A DNA stretch of 22,413 nt. Origin: Ophiothrix spiculata. Lineage: Eukaryota > Echinodermata > Ophiuroidea > Amphilepidida > Ophiotrichidae. Under the pieces are notes generated by a model. It was not told the DNA's origin. It did no database searches and saw only the letters and a program-made list of their open reading frames with translations. Position 1 is the stretch's first letter, and the number at the start of each line of letters is the position of its first letter. Positions 1-9,584 of the stretch are shown here, one piece after another. Both the position numbers and the translations under genes were made by a program. The stretch lies in NCBI GenBank assembly GCA_000969725.1, contig JXSR01S033157.1. One strand, 5' to 3'.

Positions 1-189
1 GTCAAAAATCAACATCACCATCATGTTCCTTGTGAAAATTCCTTTCTGGAAATGTATACTTTTATTAACTTTAAGCACTTTGTTCAAAAGTTATGGTACA
101 AAATAAATTTGCAAAAATGCAACAATGAGTGATGTGCTTCCACCCCTTAAAACTGTCCGCCATTCGCCGTCCGCATTTCTTGTCCGGAG
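1..189. other. Non-coding stretch, nothing recognised
   Basis: No splice-bounded conserved coding sequence or clear repeat is visible before the AGGTCA-rich repeat begins. It is presumably intronic or intergenic DNA upstream of the SLC27-type exons. Confidence 0.4.
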
Positions 190-1040
190 CAAATCTCAGA
201 AACCGTATGCCCTATGTTGATGATATTTGGTGAGTGGGTAGGGTTGGAGCTGAACTGGTGCTGCGTACAATTTGAACGCAAACTATGCATATAAAGTACC
301 TAATTTGCATAATTATTGCGTAATTTGTTATTTTAAGTATATCTCCTAAACCGTAAGGGCTATGATGATTAAACTTGGTGACATGAAGGGGTTCGGGATA
401 AGCACACGCTACGCGCTTTTTTTTTTGGGTGCAGTGAAGGTCATTCAAGGTCATTGAGGTCAAAATTCAAAATTTTTCAAAAAGTTGACCTGAGGTCATC
501 CAAGGTCATTTTGAGGTCAAGGTCATAACTCATGAACCCCTGACCCCACATGGATTAAACTTAGAGCATAGAAAGTGCTTGACCCAAGGGCAAGGTCAGT
601 CAAGGTCAAAAGGTCATCTGAGGTCAATTTTTTAAAATGTTCAAAAAGTTGCCTTGAGATACATTCAAGGTCAAAAAAATTATTCCAAGGTCATGTTAAG
701 GTCATAGGCAGTCAAGGTCATAGCCAAGTACCTAATATGCATAATGCATGCGTATCTCCTAAACCAAAAGGGCTATGGTAATGTAACTTGGTGACATGAA
801 GGAGTTCGGGATTAGCACACGCGACGCGCCGTTTTGGGGGTGCGGTGAAGGTCATTCAAGGTCAAAAGGTCATTTATGGTCAAATTTCAAAATTGTTCAA
901 AAAGGTGACCTGAGGTCATCCAAGGTCATTTTGAGGTCAAGGTCATAAGTCATGAACCCCTGACCCCACATGGATTAAACTTAGACCATAGAAAGTGCTT
1001 GACCCAAGGGCAAGGTCAAAAGGTCATCTAAGGTGTCAAA
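190..1040 (+). repeat. Diverged tandem repeat (unit about 415-430 bp) rich in AGGTCA
   Basis: Two long copies are visible. The landmark TATCTCCTAAACC occurs at 340 and 753, and AGTACCTAAT followed by TGCATAAT at about 296 and 727. Both copies then carry CTTGGTGACATGAAGG, a GC-rich AGCACACGC segment, and a long run of AGGTCA hexamers ending near GACCCAAGGGCAAGGTCA. A third, more decayed start (TCTCAGAAACCGTATG) lies near 195. About two dozen AGGTCA hexamers sit on this strand, at least seven of them as TCAAGGTCA. The open frames at 212-463 and 575-781 lie in this repeat and show no protein-family resemblance. Confidence 0.8.
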
Positions 1041-1438
1041 TTGTTCCATTATGATGGATGATAAAGTTGGCGATCAACAAAGTACATGATTAACAAAGTA
1101 GGTGGTCAATGAAGTAGGTGATAACACAGGCGAGACTACTGTTTCGCGAACCATCTTGTTATTTGACTAATTTGAATCATCTTCCTATTCAAAGCTATGT
1201 TATTAATCATTTAAGTGGCATTTTAATTTAGGGAATTGCGATACTTAATTAAAATGCTAGTGAAATTTTCATGCTTTACAGTAAATCAGGCTCATTTGTG
1301 CGGGAGGATTGGCATAATCCCACCAGCATAACACATTGTAGTGGAGTCCGTCCAAAACGCTACGGTGATGGAGATAGGCACCATGACCGTTAGAAATAAC
1401 ACTTCGGTTTCTACTTAACAAGTACTGTGGGATGATTT
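1041..1438. other. Non-coding stretch, nothing recognised
   Basis: It begins with a few short repeats of the type 'AAAGTAGGTGGTCAATGAAGTAGGTG' broken by substitutions (about 1062-1125). The rest shows no coding sequence, RNA gene or TIR element that I can support. Confidence 0.35.
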
Positions 1439-1810
1439 AAAGGTGTAGGTTCTGATCACATTCTCATTCCCAGGGCTCAACCGGAAGTATTACATTTTTT
1501 GATGTCAAATGAAAGCCCATATTTTTCTGATTGTAAATCCAAAATTTCACCTCCAAATTCCAAATAGTTTTTGAGATAAAGCAAAAAGTGTAAAGTTAGT
1601 TGGTATACCTATTTTCCATTTCTTATGTATTTTCCATTTCTTATGTATTTTCATAACAGCCTCATCCCCAGAGTTGCATAGTTTGTTTTGCCTCGGAAGA
1701 GTAAACAAGAAGCAAACTGAGGGTGAAACCTCACAAAATGCATTTCATAGCTATAGCTCAATCAATTAAAAGTATAGTTTACACTTCATAAAATCGGAAC
1801 CTACACCTTT
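1439..1810. mobile_element. MITE family A, copy 1 (TIR AAAGGTGTAGGTTC)
   Basis: The element starts with AAAGGTGTAGGTTC and ends with its reverse complement GAACCTACACCTTT, spanning 372 bp. It contains no transposase. Its body matches, in opposite orientation, the body of the element at 14152-14505: both share the CATTTGACATCAAA-type segment, the 'phrase' AAATATGGGC (on one strand or the other), a GGTATACC block and a long A/T-rich core. Two copies with the same ends at separate sites indicate a dispersed non-autonomous DNA transposon. The target-site duplication is not clear. A local 19-bp duplication (TTTTCCATTTCTTATGTAT twice) lies at about 1612-1650. Confidence 0.85.
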
Positions 1811-2291
1811 AAGGATCAATATTGCATTTGTGATGAAATGACATTGCCACTCTTTGTTAAAATACAAGTAGTTAGTAAAAATTTGTGTGTCATGACCATA
1901 AAGATGGCTGTTAGCAAATTAAAGGGGACTTCATAATCAGCAGCCTCAGATGTCTGCATACCTCTATCAAAATTCAGATTTTAAGCTAATAAGAATTCTT
2001 GTCTGATATCCTTTACAAATCCCAAACATTACTTGCTTGTCGTTTTTGCATTCTGTAGAAAAATTAGTAAGTTTCTATTAATTGTCGAGGTCATGAATTT
2101 TTACCATGAATTTATTTTATATTAATCTATCTAAAGAGATAGAAATGAGGTGAGGTTTTACTGACATCAGAATCATGAATTACACCTCTAAAGTTGCTGT
2201 TAACTCTATCCTTTTGGACTCATAACTTTGAAAAAAAAATTTTGTTGCCTGCAATCTTTGAAATATTTGTTCAACCCATTTACCTTTGCAG
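1811..2291 (+). other. Intron 3' part upstream of the first SLC27 exon in the window
   Basis: No coding sequence is recognised. The stretch ends in the acceptor TTTACCTTTGCAG at 2279-2291. I looked for the preceding FATP exon in 1-2291 and did not find it, so it must lie left of the window. Confidence 0.5.
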
Positions 2292-2456
2292 GAGACATCT
2301 TAGTCATGGATGACTATGGGTACTTGTATTTTAAAGACCGTGCTGGGGATACGTTCAGGTGGCGAGGAGAAAATGTGTCCACTACGGAGATCGAAGGTCA
2401 CATTAGTAAAGCTGTGCAACTCAGTGATGCTGTTGTTTATGGAGTAGAAGTTCCAG
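2292..2456 (+). CDS. SLC27A4-like: SLC27-type gene, coding exon 1 of 3 in window
   Basis: Acceptor TTTGCAG|GA at 2291/2292 and donor CCAG|GTAAAG at 2456/2457. The exon gives 54 whole codons flanked by split glycine codons. It begins [19 protein letters not shown] and includes [15 protein letters not shown], where family members have the RWKGENV adenylate-forming motif. It ends VVYGVEVP. The apparent ATG at 2228 belongs to the intron and is not a start. Confidence 0.95.
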
Positions 2457-4906
2457 GTAAAGTTTTACTCCAAATGACCAATAGATTGATAAATTTAATT
2501 TCATATCAAACAAGAACATTAAAAAATAATGTATGGAGGATATGTTTGAAAAGCTATTGAGGCCTGAAAATTAGCCTAGCCTGATACCTAAATATAATTT
2601 TACGAAATATTTGCTAATACATAATTACTAGAAAATGACAATAAAAGGACACAAAAATGATGAGCTCAAAGGATGTTTGGAAAATATAATTACATGTAGG
2701 ATTGCAGAAGATAATGTTAAATTTTGATCCTAAAGTGTTCACAGATCTAGATTCTTTTATTGTTTTTGACCTCGTGCATCATTTAAAGATTACTTCAAAA
2801 ACCATTTGGATATTCACAAGTATGAACACACCAACAATTTGGAAAAGAACACTTTAAATTAGTTTTCTATATGTCAGTGGCTTCTAAAAGGGTTCTTCAG
2901 GTGATGGACAATTCCACTTCAAGAGCCACTTGCACAAAACTGGACACTATAAGTTATCCCCTTTTTGTTCATGCAAATACATGAAAATATTAATGGTTTG
3001 GGTTCTTATCACACGAAGCTGAAAGCCGAGTGTGATACTAAACCAACCATCAATATTTTTCGTATTTCATGAGAACTAACAGGGGATAACGAGTTTATCA
3101 TTCAGTAAATACGAATGTTGATAGCAAAAAACTTTAAAATGACAGTGAAAAGTTCTTTGAAAATGGTTATTTTTATAGTGTTCATAACATTGCAATCAAT
3201 TTTAGATTTGTAGTTTTCTAGGTTTGATTGACTACTATGCGCATTTGTTTCTATCAGCATCGCATAGTACAACAAGTTGCAGTTGGTCTCGCACGCATGA
3301 CATTGCGCACGCATTGTAATACAACTACATGTTCCAAAAGTACAACTGGACTGGTAAAAAAGCTGTACGATACGACTTTTTTGTATCACATATGGAGGAT
3401 TTTGTATCATATTGAAATTTAAGTTTTATGCAATATGGAAATATCCTTTTTAGCTATTAACCAATGAAATTGTTGTATTTTTATCTTCTGAATGATTATA
3501 TATAGTCTGTAAGGCCAAGTAACAAAGATAACCAGTTGATCGTCCCCTTCCTCACCGATTTTGGACGCTGCACCAATTGTTTTGTTATTTGTTATTTTTT
3601 TTAATCCCCAAAACAAAAAATTAACAAAACACTTTTTAATTGGTATTGACAAGTGGACAGGATCCTCATTGCACTTTAATAACCTAAGAAATACCATGAT
3701 ATCATCTTCAAATATGTTATGGTGGCCATTTTGGACATTGCAACCATGTTGGAAAAATAACAAATGATACGGGCCTCCCTCACCAACTTTTCGGAAAAGT
3801 ATGGACGATCAACTGGTTATTTTTGTTACTTGGCCTAATGCAAATTTATGAAAAATGGCAGCTATCGCTTTTACAACTTTCATGCTTTGGCATGACAAAA
3901 TATCTCTATTATTAAACCGTATACTTTCCTTTGTTCAGGAATTGAAGGTCGTGCTGGTATGGCAGCTATCGTGGATGAGAATGGAACCCTAGACCTTACA
4001 GTACTTAACCATCATCTCAAGAACTCATTACCTGCATATGCCAGACCGGTCTTTATTAGAGTCATGAGTCAAGTTAGCACTACAGGTAAGCAGATGCTAT
4101 GATAAGAGGAATTCTCGTATGCATTAATTTCATGCACAGCCAATTTTTAATGATTTTGCATGTTTTTATTTTCATGATCTTTAAAATTTTAATGTGACAA
4201 GTACATACATATACATAATTTATTGTAGTGCATAAATATAGTGTAAAGAGTGTGAAAACAAATATAGCATGAAAATTTCCACTTTTACATTACTTATATG
4301 TAGCAATGGCTCTCTCTTGGTGTTACTTTTCGAAAAAAATTGTTATATTGGCGTATCGGGCAGAACAAAAATAGGGTAGATAGGTAGGTAGGGATTTTTT
4401 TAAACCAAGTTTATCAAACATTTCATATGACAAATCGTCGGTTCAAAAGTAAGAGTGTTGTGACATGTTAAATACATACAGCAGGATTTGTTTTTTGAAA
4501 TTTGCAGTAGAAGCTCTACCACTGATATACCGAGAAGTTTTATATTTTTATGACTGATGTGAAATGCAATTTTACAGTAACCAGTATGTACACGACGCTA
4601 TAAAAAAGGGTCACATAATAAAATTACTTTTCTGGCTGTATTTCTTCTTGGTGATCTGTAAAACTTTTTGATACCCCCCCCCCCATATATGTAATTTTTG
4701 TACCCAAGTTTTTAGTAGTTTTGTTTACCGATCTATTTTCAGGTACTTTCAAGTTAGTCAAAACCCATCTAAGGAAGGAGGCTTTCAACCCAGCTCATCT
4801 AAAGCATCGAGAGAAACTCTTTTATCTAGACGGTCGTCAGGGCGAGTATTCTCCTATAGACCAAGCAGTATATAGTAATATTCTATCTGGAAGTATACGA
4901 TTGTAA
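2292..4906 (+). CDS. SLC27A4-like: SLC27-type long-chain fatty acid transport protein / acyl-CoA synthetase, C-terminal part (3 exons)
   Basis: Coding exons 2292-2456, 3939-4085 and 4743-4906 (stop TAA 4904-4906) join in one frame. Both internal introns are phase 1 and GT-AG, and both split a glycine codon. They encode the last ~158 residues of a FATP. The signature block [14 protein letters not shown] is the second conserved motif of the FATP/VLACS family, followed by [26 protein letters not shown] and [10 protein letters not shown]. Full members (about 620-700 aa) are membrane-associated at the plasma membrane or ER. They activate long- and very-long-chain fatty acids with ATP and CoA, which drives uptake. 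'GVEVPG-EGRAGMA' is closer to vertebrate SLC27A1/A4 than A2, but orthology is inferred. The AMP-binding N-terminal exons are outside the window. No frameshift or stop interrupts the exons. Confidence 0.95.
2868..3090. mobile_element. Inverted-repeat element with core related to 15664-15800
   Basis: The segment TATGTCAGTGGCTT...CTTCAAGAGCCACT...ACTGGACA...TGCAAATA also occurs, rearranged, at about 15667-15810, so this is a dispersed repeat. Its right part (2953-3090) is an imperfect palindrome of about 138 bp. The arms start GTTATCCCC and end GGGGATAAC, and the tip is around CACACGAAGCTGAAAG. It lies in the SLC27 intron. Ends and class are uncertain. Confidence 0.6.
3512..3836. mobile_element. 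MITE (TIR AGGCCAAGTAACAAA), 325 bp
   Basis: The left end AGGCCAAGTAACAAAGATAA and the reverse complement of the right end AGGCCAAGTAACAAAAATAA match over about 34 bp, through CCAGTTGATCGTCC, with one mismatch. There is no transposase. The element lies within the SLC27 intron. The overlapping open frames (3419-3763 minus, 3561-3767 plus) lie inside it and are not genes. Confidence 0.85.
3939..4085 (+). CDS. SLC27A4-like: SLC27-type gene, coding exon 2 of 3 in window
   Basis: Acceptor TTGTTCAG|GA at 3938/3939 and donor ACAG|GTAAG at 4085/4086. The 48 whole codons run from [18 protein letters not shown] to [19 protein letters not shown]. This was too short to stand out as an open frame and was found by homology to the region after GVEVPG in FATPs. 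Confidence 0.95.
4086..4742 (+). other. Last SLC27 intron
   Basis: Phase 1 intron with donor GTAAG and acceptor CTATTTTCAG. It contains a C homopolymer at about 4674-4684 and short GATA/GGTA-like repeats near 4376-4390. No gene or TIR element was recognised. Confidence 0.7.
4743..4906 (+). CDS. SLC27A4-like: SLC27-type gene, terminal coding exon
   Basis: Starts after CAG at 4741-4742. It encodes 53 residues, [20 protein letters not shown]... to ...LSGSIRL, then TAA at 4904-4906. The GT(F/Y)K and LRKE-FDP positions and the LFYLD...Y-PLD-like block (here YSPIDQAVY) match the FATP C-terminus. Confidence 0.95.
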
Positions 4907-4963
4907 ATCTCATCTTAGCATTTCAGCTTTTTTAAGTATATGTCCTGTTTTCTGCATTTTACG

Positions 4964-5630
4964 GGTTAGAACCATTTTCAAAATTTTTCATAGAAATCGC
5001 TTAAACTTCATCCAAAGATGATTTAATTGATGCCTATCATGAATCAGAAATAAATAATTTGGGTCACCAAATTTTTTTCATGTTTTTGGTCACAATTTTG
5101 TACAAAACCCTATGGCAAATCACTTTTTATGCTTGATAAAAACAGGTGTAACTTTAAAATTTACAGATGGGCGTGGGGCGATGATGATATACGTGACCCA
5201 GCGAGTAAATCTCGCTCCAATTCCCAAGTTCACATAGGGAAGTTGATGTTAGCAGTAAGATAAAATTAGAATTATTTTATATTAAGTTTGCCTCAAAAGA
5301 TTGCTCATATTGATATATTATGGGCTTTTTCATTGCATTTTTAAAACTAACTTGCTCATCCATAGATCTCTTTTTCAATATTCAGCGAGTCAAAAATATA
5401 ACTATTTTTTTTAAATTATGGGGAAAAAATCGGCATAAACCTTTTCCTAAACTTAAAAGATGAAAAAGTGCTAACTACATTGAATATTTTCAATATAATC
5501 TTGCTGCAACATAGCAATTTGGACACGCACAGGTGGCGCACGGTTCAGATTGACGTGTGGGTAGGGACCTAACACACACAGCGGTCAACTAGCATTTTGC
5601 CGCGATCAAATTTTGAAAATGGTTCTAACC
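4964..5630. mobile_element. Non-autonomous TIR element (GGTTAGAACC...), 667 bp
   Basis: Perfect 23-bp inverted repeats: GGTTAGAACCATTTTCAAAA plus TTT at 4964-4986, and its reverse complement at 5608-5630. No transposase-like reading frame lies between them. It begins only 57 bp after the SLC27 stop codon, so the SLC27 3' UTR probably runs into it. Confidence 0.8.
5049..5054 (+). terminator. Candidate polyadenylation signal AATAAA for the SLC27-type gene
   Basis: This is the first AATAAA on the plus strand after the stop, 143 bp downstream, and lies inside the TIR element. It is a sequence match only; actual cleavage is not shown. Confidence 0.4.
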
Positions 5631-5634
5631 TGTT

Positions 5635-5777
5635 AAGGTATACTAGCCATGATTCCACATGGTTATGACAATCCATAAAAATTCACATATGAATAGGAAT
5701 CGAAAAATATTTCCAATTCTCAAAAAGAAAAGATGATTTTAATTAAATTTCATTCATATGGTCATGGCTAATACCTT
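5635..5777. mobile_element. Short inverted-repeat element (AAGGTAT..AGCCATGA)
   Basis: The left arm AAGGTATACTAGCCATGA is repeated in reverse complement at the right end (TCATGGCTAATACCTT) with few mismatches, giving a 143-bp foldback. It sits about 5 bp after the preceding element. Class is unassigned. Confidence 0.6.
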
Positions 5778-5988
5778 TACTTGTTATGCATTTTAATTCC
5801 AAATTGGATGGAATTCTTTTTTTTTTAATTTATTTTATTTTTTTACAATTAAATTAAGTGTGTTGTGAAGTGTGCATTAGTTTTGAGTCTTATTTGAATA
5901 TTTAGCCATATTAATACACGGTTTAGTGACAAATGGCAACATACTGTGGAAGGAATGTGTAATTCATGCAAAAATGGCAACCACTATG

Positions 5989-6141
5989 TACAAGACAGTC
6001 TTTCACGTAACTAGCAAATCATTATATGCAAGACTGTCTTTTACATAACTAGTAAATCATTATATGCAAGACCGTCTTTTACGTAACTAGTAAATCATTA
6101 TATACAAGACTGTCTTTCACGTAACTAGCAAATCATTATAT
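5989..6141 (+). repeat. Four tandem copies of a 38-bp unit
   Basis: The unit CAAGACNGTCTTTNACGTAACTAG... recurs with an exact 38-bp period: its GTCTTT starts are at 5998, 6036, 6074 and 6112. Copies differ at a few positions. Confidence 0.9.
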
Positions 6142-6159
6142 ATTGAGAAAGAGTACCAC

Positions 6160-6240
6160 GCCAGCTCGAACCCATGCCAGCGGTAGTATCAAGCTTACGA
6201 GTCGATGCTTTAACCACTGAGCTACGAGAGCACTGCCGGG
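6160..6240 (-). repeat. Degenerate tRNA-like sequence (tRNA pseudogene or SINE head)
   Basis: On the minus strand, GTAGCTCAGTGGTTAAAGC matches a Pol III A box / D arm and GGTTCGAGCTG a B box / T arm. Between them is an ATCGACTCGTAA anticodon-like arm (CGT-like). The acceptor ends do not pair and the anticodon loop is too long, so this is not a functional tRNA. Confidence 0.65.
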
Positions 6241-6269
6241 ATGGGTGACGTTTTTGTATTTACCCAGTC

Positions 6270-6480
6270 ACTGTCTGTGATCCGACCCTAACTCAGTAAC
6301 CAGGGACCCGACCCTAACTCGCTAACCGGGGACCTGACCCTAACTCACTAATCATGGCCAGACCCTGACCCTAAACATACCCCAACCTTACCCTACTCAA
6401 TAACCAGGGACCCGACCCATACTCACTAACCGGGGACCTTATCCTAACTAAATAATCATGGCTAGACCCTAGTCATTGCT
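6270..6480 (+). repeat. GACCCTAACTC-type degenerate tandem repeat
   Basis: A 20-30 bp motif (GACCCTAACTCACTAACC then GGGGAC) is repeated about eight times. A higher-order duplication is also visible: ...TAACCAGGGACCCGACCC... to ...AATCATGG(C)...AGACCCT occurs at about 6297-6370 and again at 6401-6475. The CCCTAAC core looks telomere-like, but the spacing is not telomeric. Confidence 0.75.
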
Positions 6481-6909
6481 GCAACGGAAAGTGGCAAACT
6501 AAACCGAGCGAATCCAAAGGTATTGATAGCGCCATCTACGACGGTCTTGCACATAATGTTTTGATATCTGTATACACGACTAGCTGTGTATATATTAGCT
6601 GCGTTCAATTATATTTATTAACATACCAGCTATTCTCTTTTTTTTTAAACTCTTTTTTTTTCTCCTAATCTATTTTTTTTTTGCTTTGTTTCAATCAATG
6701 ATTGGAATGATATGATAACTTAACCCCTTGAACCCAACAAGCCGGTATACCTGTATATGTGTACATGTACCGTATACCCAGTGAGCTGGATTGCTGGCTT
6801 TTAGCACAAATGTCAGGAACTTGATGTGACTGCCTACTGGCATGGCTAGTTACTATTTTTAATGGTTTTAAATACATTAGCAGACATCATTGATTCTTTG
6901 AACCATTTG
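6481..6909. other. Non-coding stretch with T-rich runs
   Basis: Poly-T tracts lie at about 6638-6682. The minus-strand open frame at 6695-6877 shows no family resemblance. No other structure is supported. Confidence 0.35.
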
Positions 6910-7712
6910 TGACCCGTCATATCGAAAGGTACCTTAAGGTTGGCATAGTAAATTACGAGATACGGGCCATTGAAGCTGAGCATAGTCAAAAATCACGTCC
7001 AGGCTAATTTCATCAGAAACGTTACCTTTGAAGTGTATTCTAGCAGTCAAGTTAGCTCAATCGGTAAGGCGCTCGCTTGCGGTGCGGAAGGTCCCGAGTT
7101 CGAACCCCGCTGGTGCCAAATAAGTTGAGTGTGCTTGAAATTCCCTTGGACAAGGAACTAACTGCTAATTGTCTCGTGGAAACCCGTACGAAACTCGGGG
7201 AGCTGATCCGGGCAGCGATGGTACGTATGTGGGCTGATCAAGGTTCAGCGCCCCTAGAGGTTGTCGCAGAACCTGAAATGATGCTTGGTGTGGAATGGAG
7301 CTTACTTGGGCCACAGTGGTCAGCGAACACCTGTAAAGTGTGCAGAGGCCGAGTGGAATTACAAATCTGGGAGGCATAGCGCACTATAAATCCCCAGTAT
7401 TTATTTTATTTTATTCTATCATATTAATCAGGTTCCAACATCCAAAATATAAGACAAACGTTTTAAAAACACAGATAAAAATCCTTTATCCATTTTTTAC
7501 CAGTACAGAAACTTTAAACTTGATTTTCTCAGGACTATAGTTTTCTGAATCAGCCCGATGTCTTTTACCAATTTGGATGTAACTTTGCAATCTAACATCC
7601 AATAACCAAAAGCAAGGTGTCATTTTAAAGCTTAAAATATAATCTTTAAGATGAGACCAAAAAATCAATTTTCATTTTGGGACCCTTAAGGTACCTTTCT
7701 ATATGACAGGTC
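6910..7712. mobile_element. TIR element (TGACCYGTCATAT..), 803 bp, with internal SINE
   Basis: The left end TGACCCGTCATATCGAAAGG (continuing TACCTTAAGG) and the reverse complement of the right end TGACCTGTCATATAGAAAGG (continuing TACCTTAAGG) match over 30 bp with two mismatches. No transposase is encoded. A tRNA-derived SINE-like sequence occupies 7044-7416. The target-site duplication is not evident. Confidence 0.85.
7044..7416 (+). mobile_element. tRNA-derived SINE-like retroposon
   Basis: The head at about 7044-7118 has an A box (GTTAGCTCAATCGGTAAGG) and a B box (GAGTTCGAACCCCG), followed by GCTGGTGCCA. The T stem and acceptor do not pair properly, so it is not a working tRNA. A GC-richer body (7119-7385) follows, with a CCCTTGGACAAGGAACTAAC motif like those in marine-invertebrate SINE bodies, then an A/T-rich TATTTATTTTATTTTATTC tail. 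The open frames here (7077-7379 plus, 7165-7377 minus) are chance frames of the SINE. It lies wholly within the TIR element. Confidence 0.75.
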
Positions 7713-8804
7713 ATGTGTGTTGATAGGTTATTTTGAATTTATTTACTTGAGAGAAGTGAATAATTCCTCAAATTTTTGTGAGACTGATCACAATTTACAA
7801 CAAATGTGGTGTCGCCCAAATACTGCAACGTAAATGTCAGATATTTTGGTCGACATAAATAGTATTTAAGTTTGAATGTTGGTTTTGGGATAAGTTTGTC
7901 AAATTTGTAAAATGAAAAAAAGCAAGGGAAATCAAAATCAAAGTACATTTAATGGTCACTTTTGGGCATCTATAATTACATATAAAGAAAATAAAATGAT
8001 ATCTTCATCATTTACATATTTTTAATCCACCCATTTGAATGGTGAATTATTCAATGAAATATAAATTTCTTATCAGAGTTTTTGTAGAAAATATTTGGAC
8101 AACGCTGAACATGAGCATCCTCAAGTACCCCTTTAAAATCTAAATCATATTTTAAGTCATTATTTGAACCCATTGTTTCATGTTGCATAAATTTGGGCAC
8201 TTTGAATGGGTGGTTTACTGAAATATCCATTGCCTGTTTTTCATGATATATATATGAAATATTTTGTTTATTTATTTTACTGGACTCTTTCAATTTGTTA
8301 CGCATTGTATCATTATGTACTAAAAGTGATTTTTTCCATGAATTCGCTGAGTATAAATCTGGATTAAAATAGAGGTTAAAGATCTGTAGTCAATCACCAA
8401 TTGAATTAATTAAACAACAATACTGCCACATCGTGTTTAAAATAGACATTCATGTAGCTTAATTTTCACATTGTCAACTAATAATTTCAACAAGTTTTCT
8501 TGTCTTTTTTTTGTACAAGTTTCAATGAATCATTGTTCATGTCATTCCATCTACATTGTATTAAAAACGTTTTTCAAGCGTTTCACAACAGATGCTTTAC
8601 TTAACGCAATTATGTTTTCAATGTGTACCATACAGTTTTGAGGCCATTTTACTTATTATTTCACAAGCTCTATAATTACTCAGGATAGTCATTAGATCAT
8701 GTATACATCATTTCTACTACCTTCATGTATCAAGTATATTCTAACAACATTCCATACTTATACTAGAATACAGTTATATTTAAGTAAACAAAAAATGGTT
8801 TATC
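7713..8804. other. AT-rich intergenic DNA
   Basis: No gene or clear TIR element is seen. A weak inverted match (AATCCACCCATT near 8025 against AATGGGTGG near 8205) is present. Open frames 7739-7948 and 8051-8305 (minus) are low-complexity and unrecognised. Confidence 0.4.
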
Positions 8805-8807
8805 TTA

Positions 8808-8948
8808 GGGACCGCTTCTAAAATCAACCGGCGGTTGACCGCCCATAACCGCCAGTTATGGCCGGTTGCTACTGTTCTAAACAATGGCAATCGCCCAAAA
8901 CTGTCGGTTCCGGACGGGCAGCCATTGGTTGAGTTACGAAGTGGTCTC
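8808..8948. mobile_element. Short palindromic MITE with TTA target duplication
   Basis: The left end GGGACCGCTTC and the reverse complement of the right end GAGACCACTTC open roughly 26-bp imperfect TIRs. The GC-rich interior (GGCGGTTGACCGCC...) is itself partly palindromic. TTA flanks both sides (8805-8807 and 8949-8951), as expected for PIF/Harbinger-type insertion. At 3 bp this could be chance. Confidence 0.65.
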
Positions 8949-9047
8949 TTAATGTATTGTTTCCAAGGTTTTGATTTAAGGGATCATGAGGATTTATAAA
9001 CTTATAATAACCTTTTAATAAGGAAAAGGAACATGTGTATTAATTAG

Positions 9048-9390
9048 TGGGCTTTTCCATTAATTTTGTGTTCTCCCTAAACTCTTATGAAGACATGAAG
9101 AAAACATGAAGTCTTATACTTCTTAAATGGTGATTCTTTTTAAAGGTCTAAAGTGTGTAGAAAGTCATCAGTTCTGGTGCAGAGCCAAACTTCAGCGAGT
9201 AAGCAAAAACAACAATTTCAAATTCATTTGCCACCTTAACTCTTTTGATCACAATGTGTAAATATTTTTTAATTTACTGTGAACGTGTTTGGGAGATCCA
9301 ATGAGAAATGTTGATTTACTAATTTCTCTTCACAAAATATGAGAGGCAAATTAAGAATCCATTGCTTTCTTTAATTTCTGGAAAAGCCCA
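9048..9390. mobile_element. Possible MITE (TIR TGGGCTTTTCCA)
   Basis: A perfect 12-bp inverted repeat, TGGGCTTTTCCA at 9048-9059 and TGGAAAAGCCCA at 9379-9390, with AATT-containing extensions inside. There is no coding capacity. The short TIR makes this less certain than its neighbours. Confidence 0.5.
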
Positions 9391-9501
9391 TTTACACTGA
9401 ATGTTGGGGATTATGGCATCAGACTCAACACAAGACATGATTGCATTGTAACTTATGTGTAGCTAGTTATTTTCTAATTCATTTTACGACTAAAAATCGT
9501 G

Positions 9502-9560
9502 ATATCGTCATGTGAGTGGCAAAGTTTAATTGAAATCATGAACTTTGTTGATAAGCGATA
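9502..9560. repeat. Solo end resembling the MITE at 15575-15850, with small hairpin
   Basis: ATATCGTCATGTGAGTGGCA matches the first 20 bases of the 15575 element's TIR apart from one inserted G. Just inside, CAAAGTT...AACTTTG and TATCG...CGATA could pair. The opposite terminus was not found. Confidence 0.5.
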
Positions 9561-9584
9561 GAATAAACACAAACATTTTATACA

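Noticed and set aside
2228..2560. 110-aa open frame starting at ATG 2228
   Set aside because: Its start and end run through intron sequence. Only 2292-2456 is the SLC27 exon, as shown by splice sites and homology.
3102..3763. Open frames in the SLC27 intron (3102-3410, 3228-3422, 3419-3763, 3561-3767)
   Set aside because: They overlap repeats or each other on opposite strands, have biased composition, and show no family motifs.
6160..6240. tRNA-Thr gene on the minus strand
   Set aside because: The acceptor stem is absent and the anticodon loop too long; best read as a relic.
7044..7118. Functional tRNA gene
   Set aside because: A and B boxes are present, but the T stem has mismatches, the acceptor arms do not pair, and a SINE body follows directly.
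7077..7379. 100-aa open frame with a protein-like composition
   Set aside because: It lies in a tRNA-derived SINE whose GC-richer body gives open frames in both strands.
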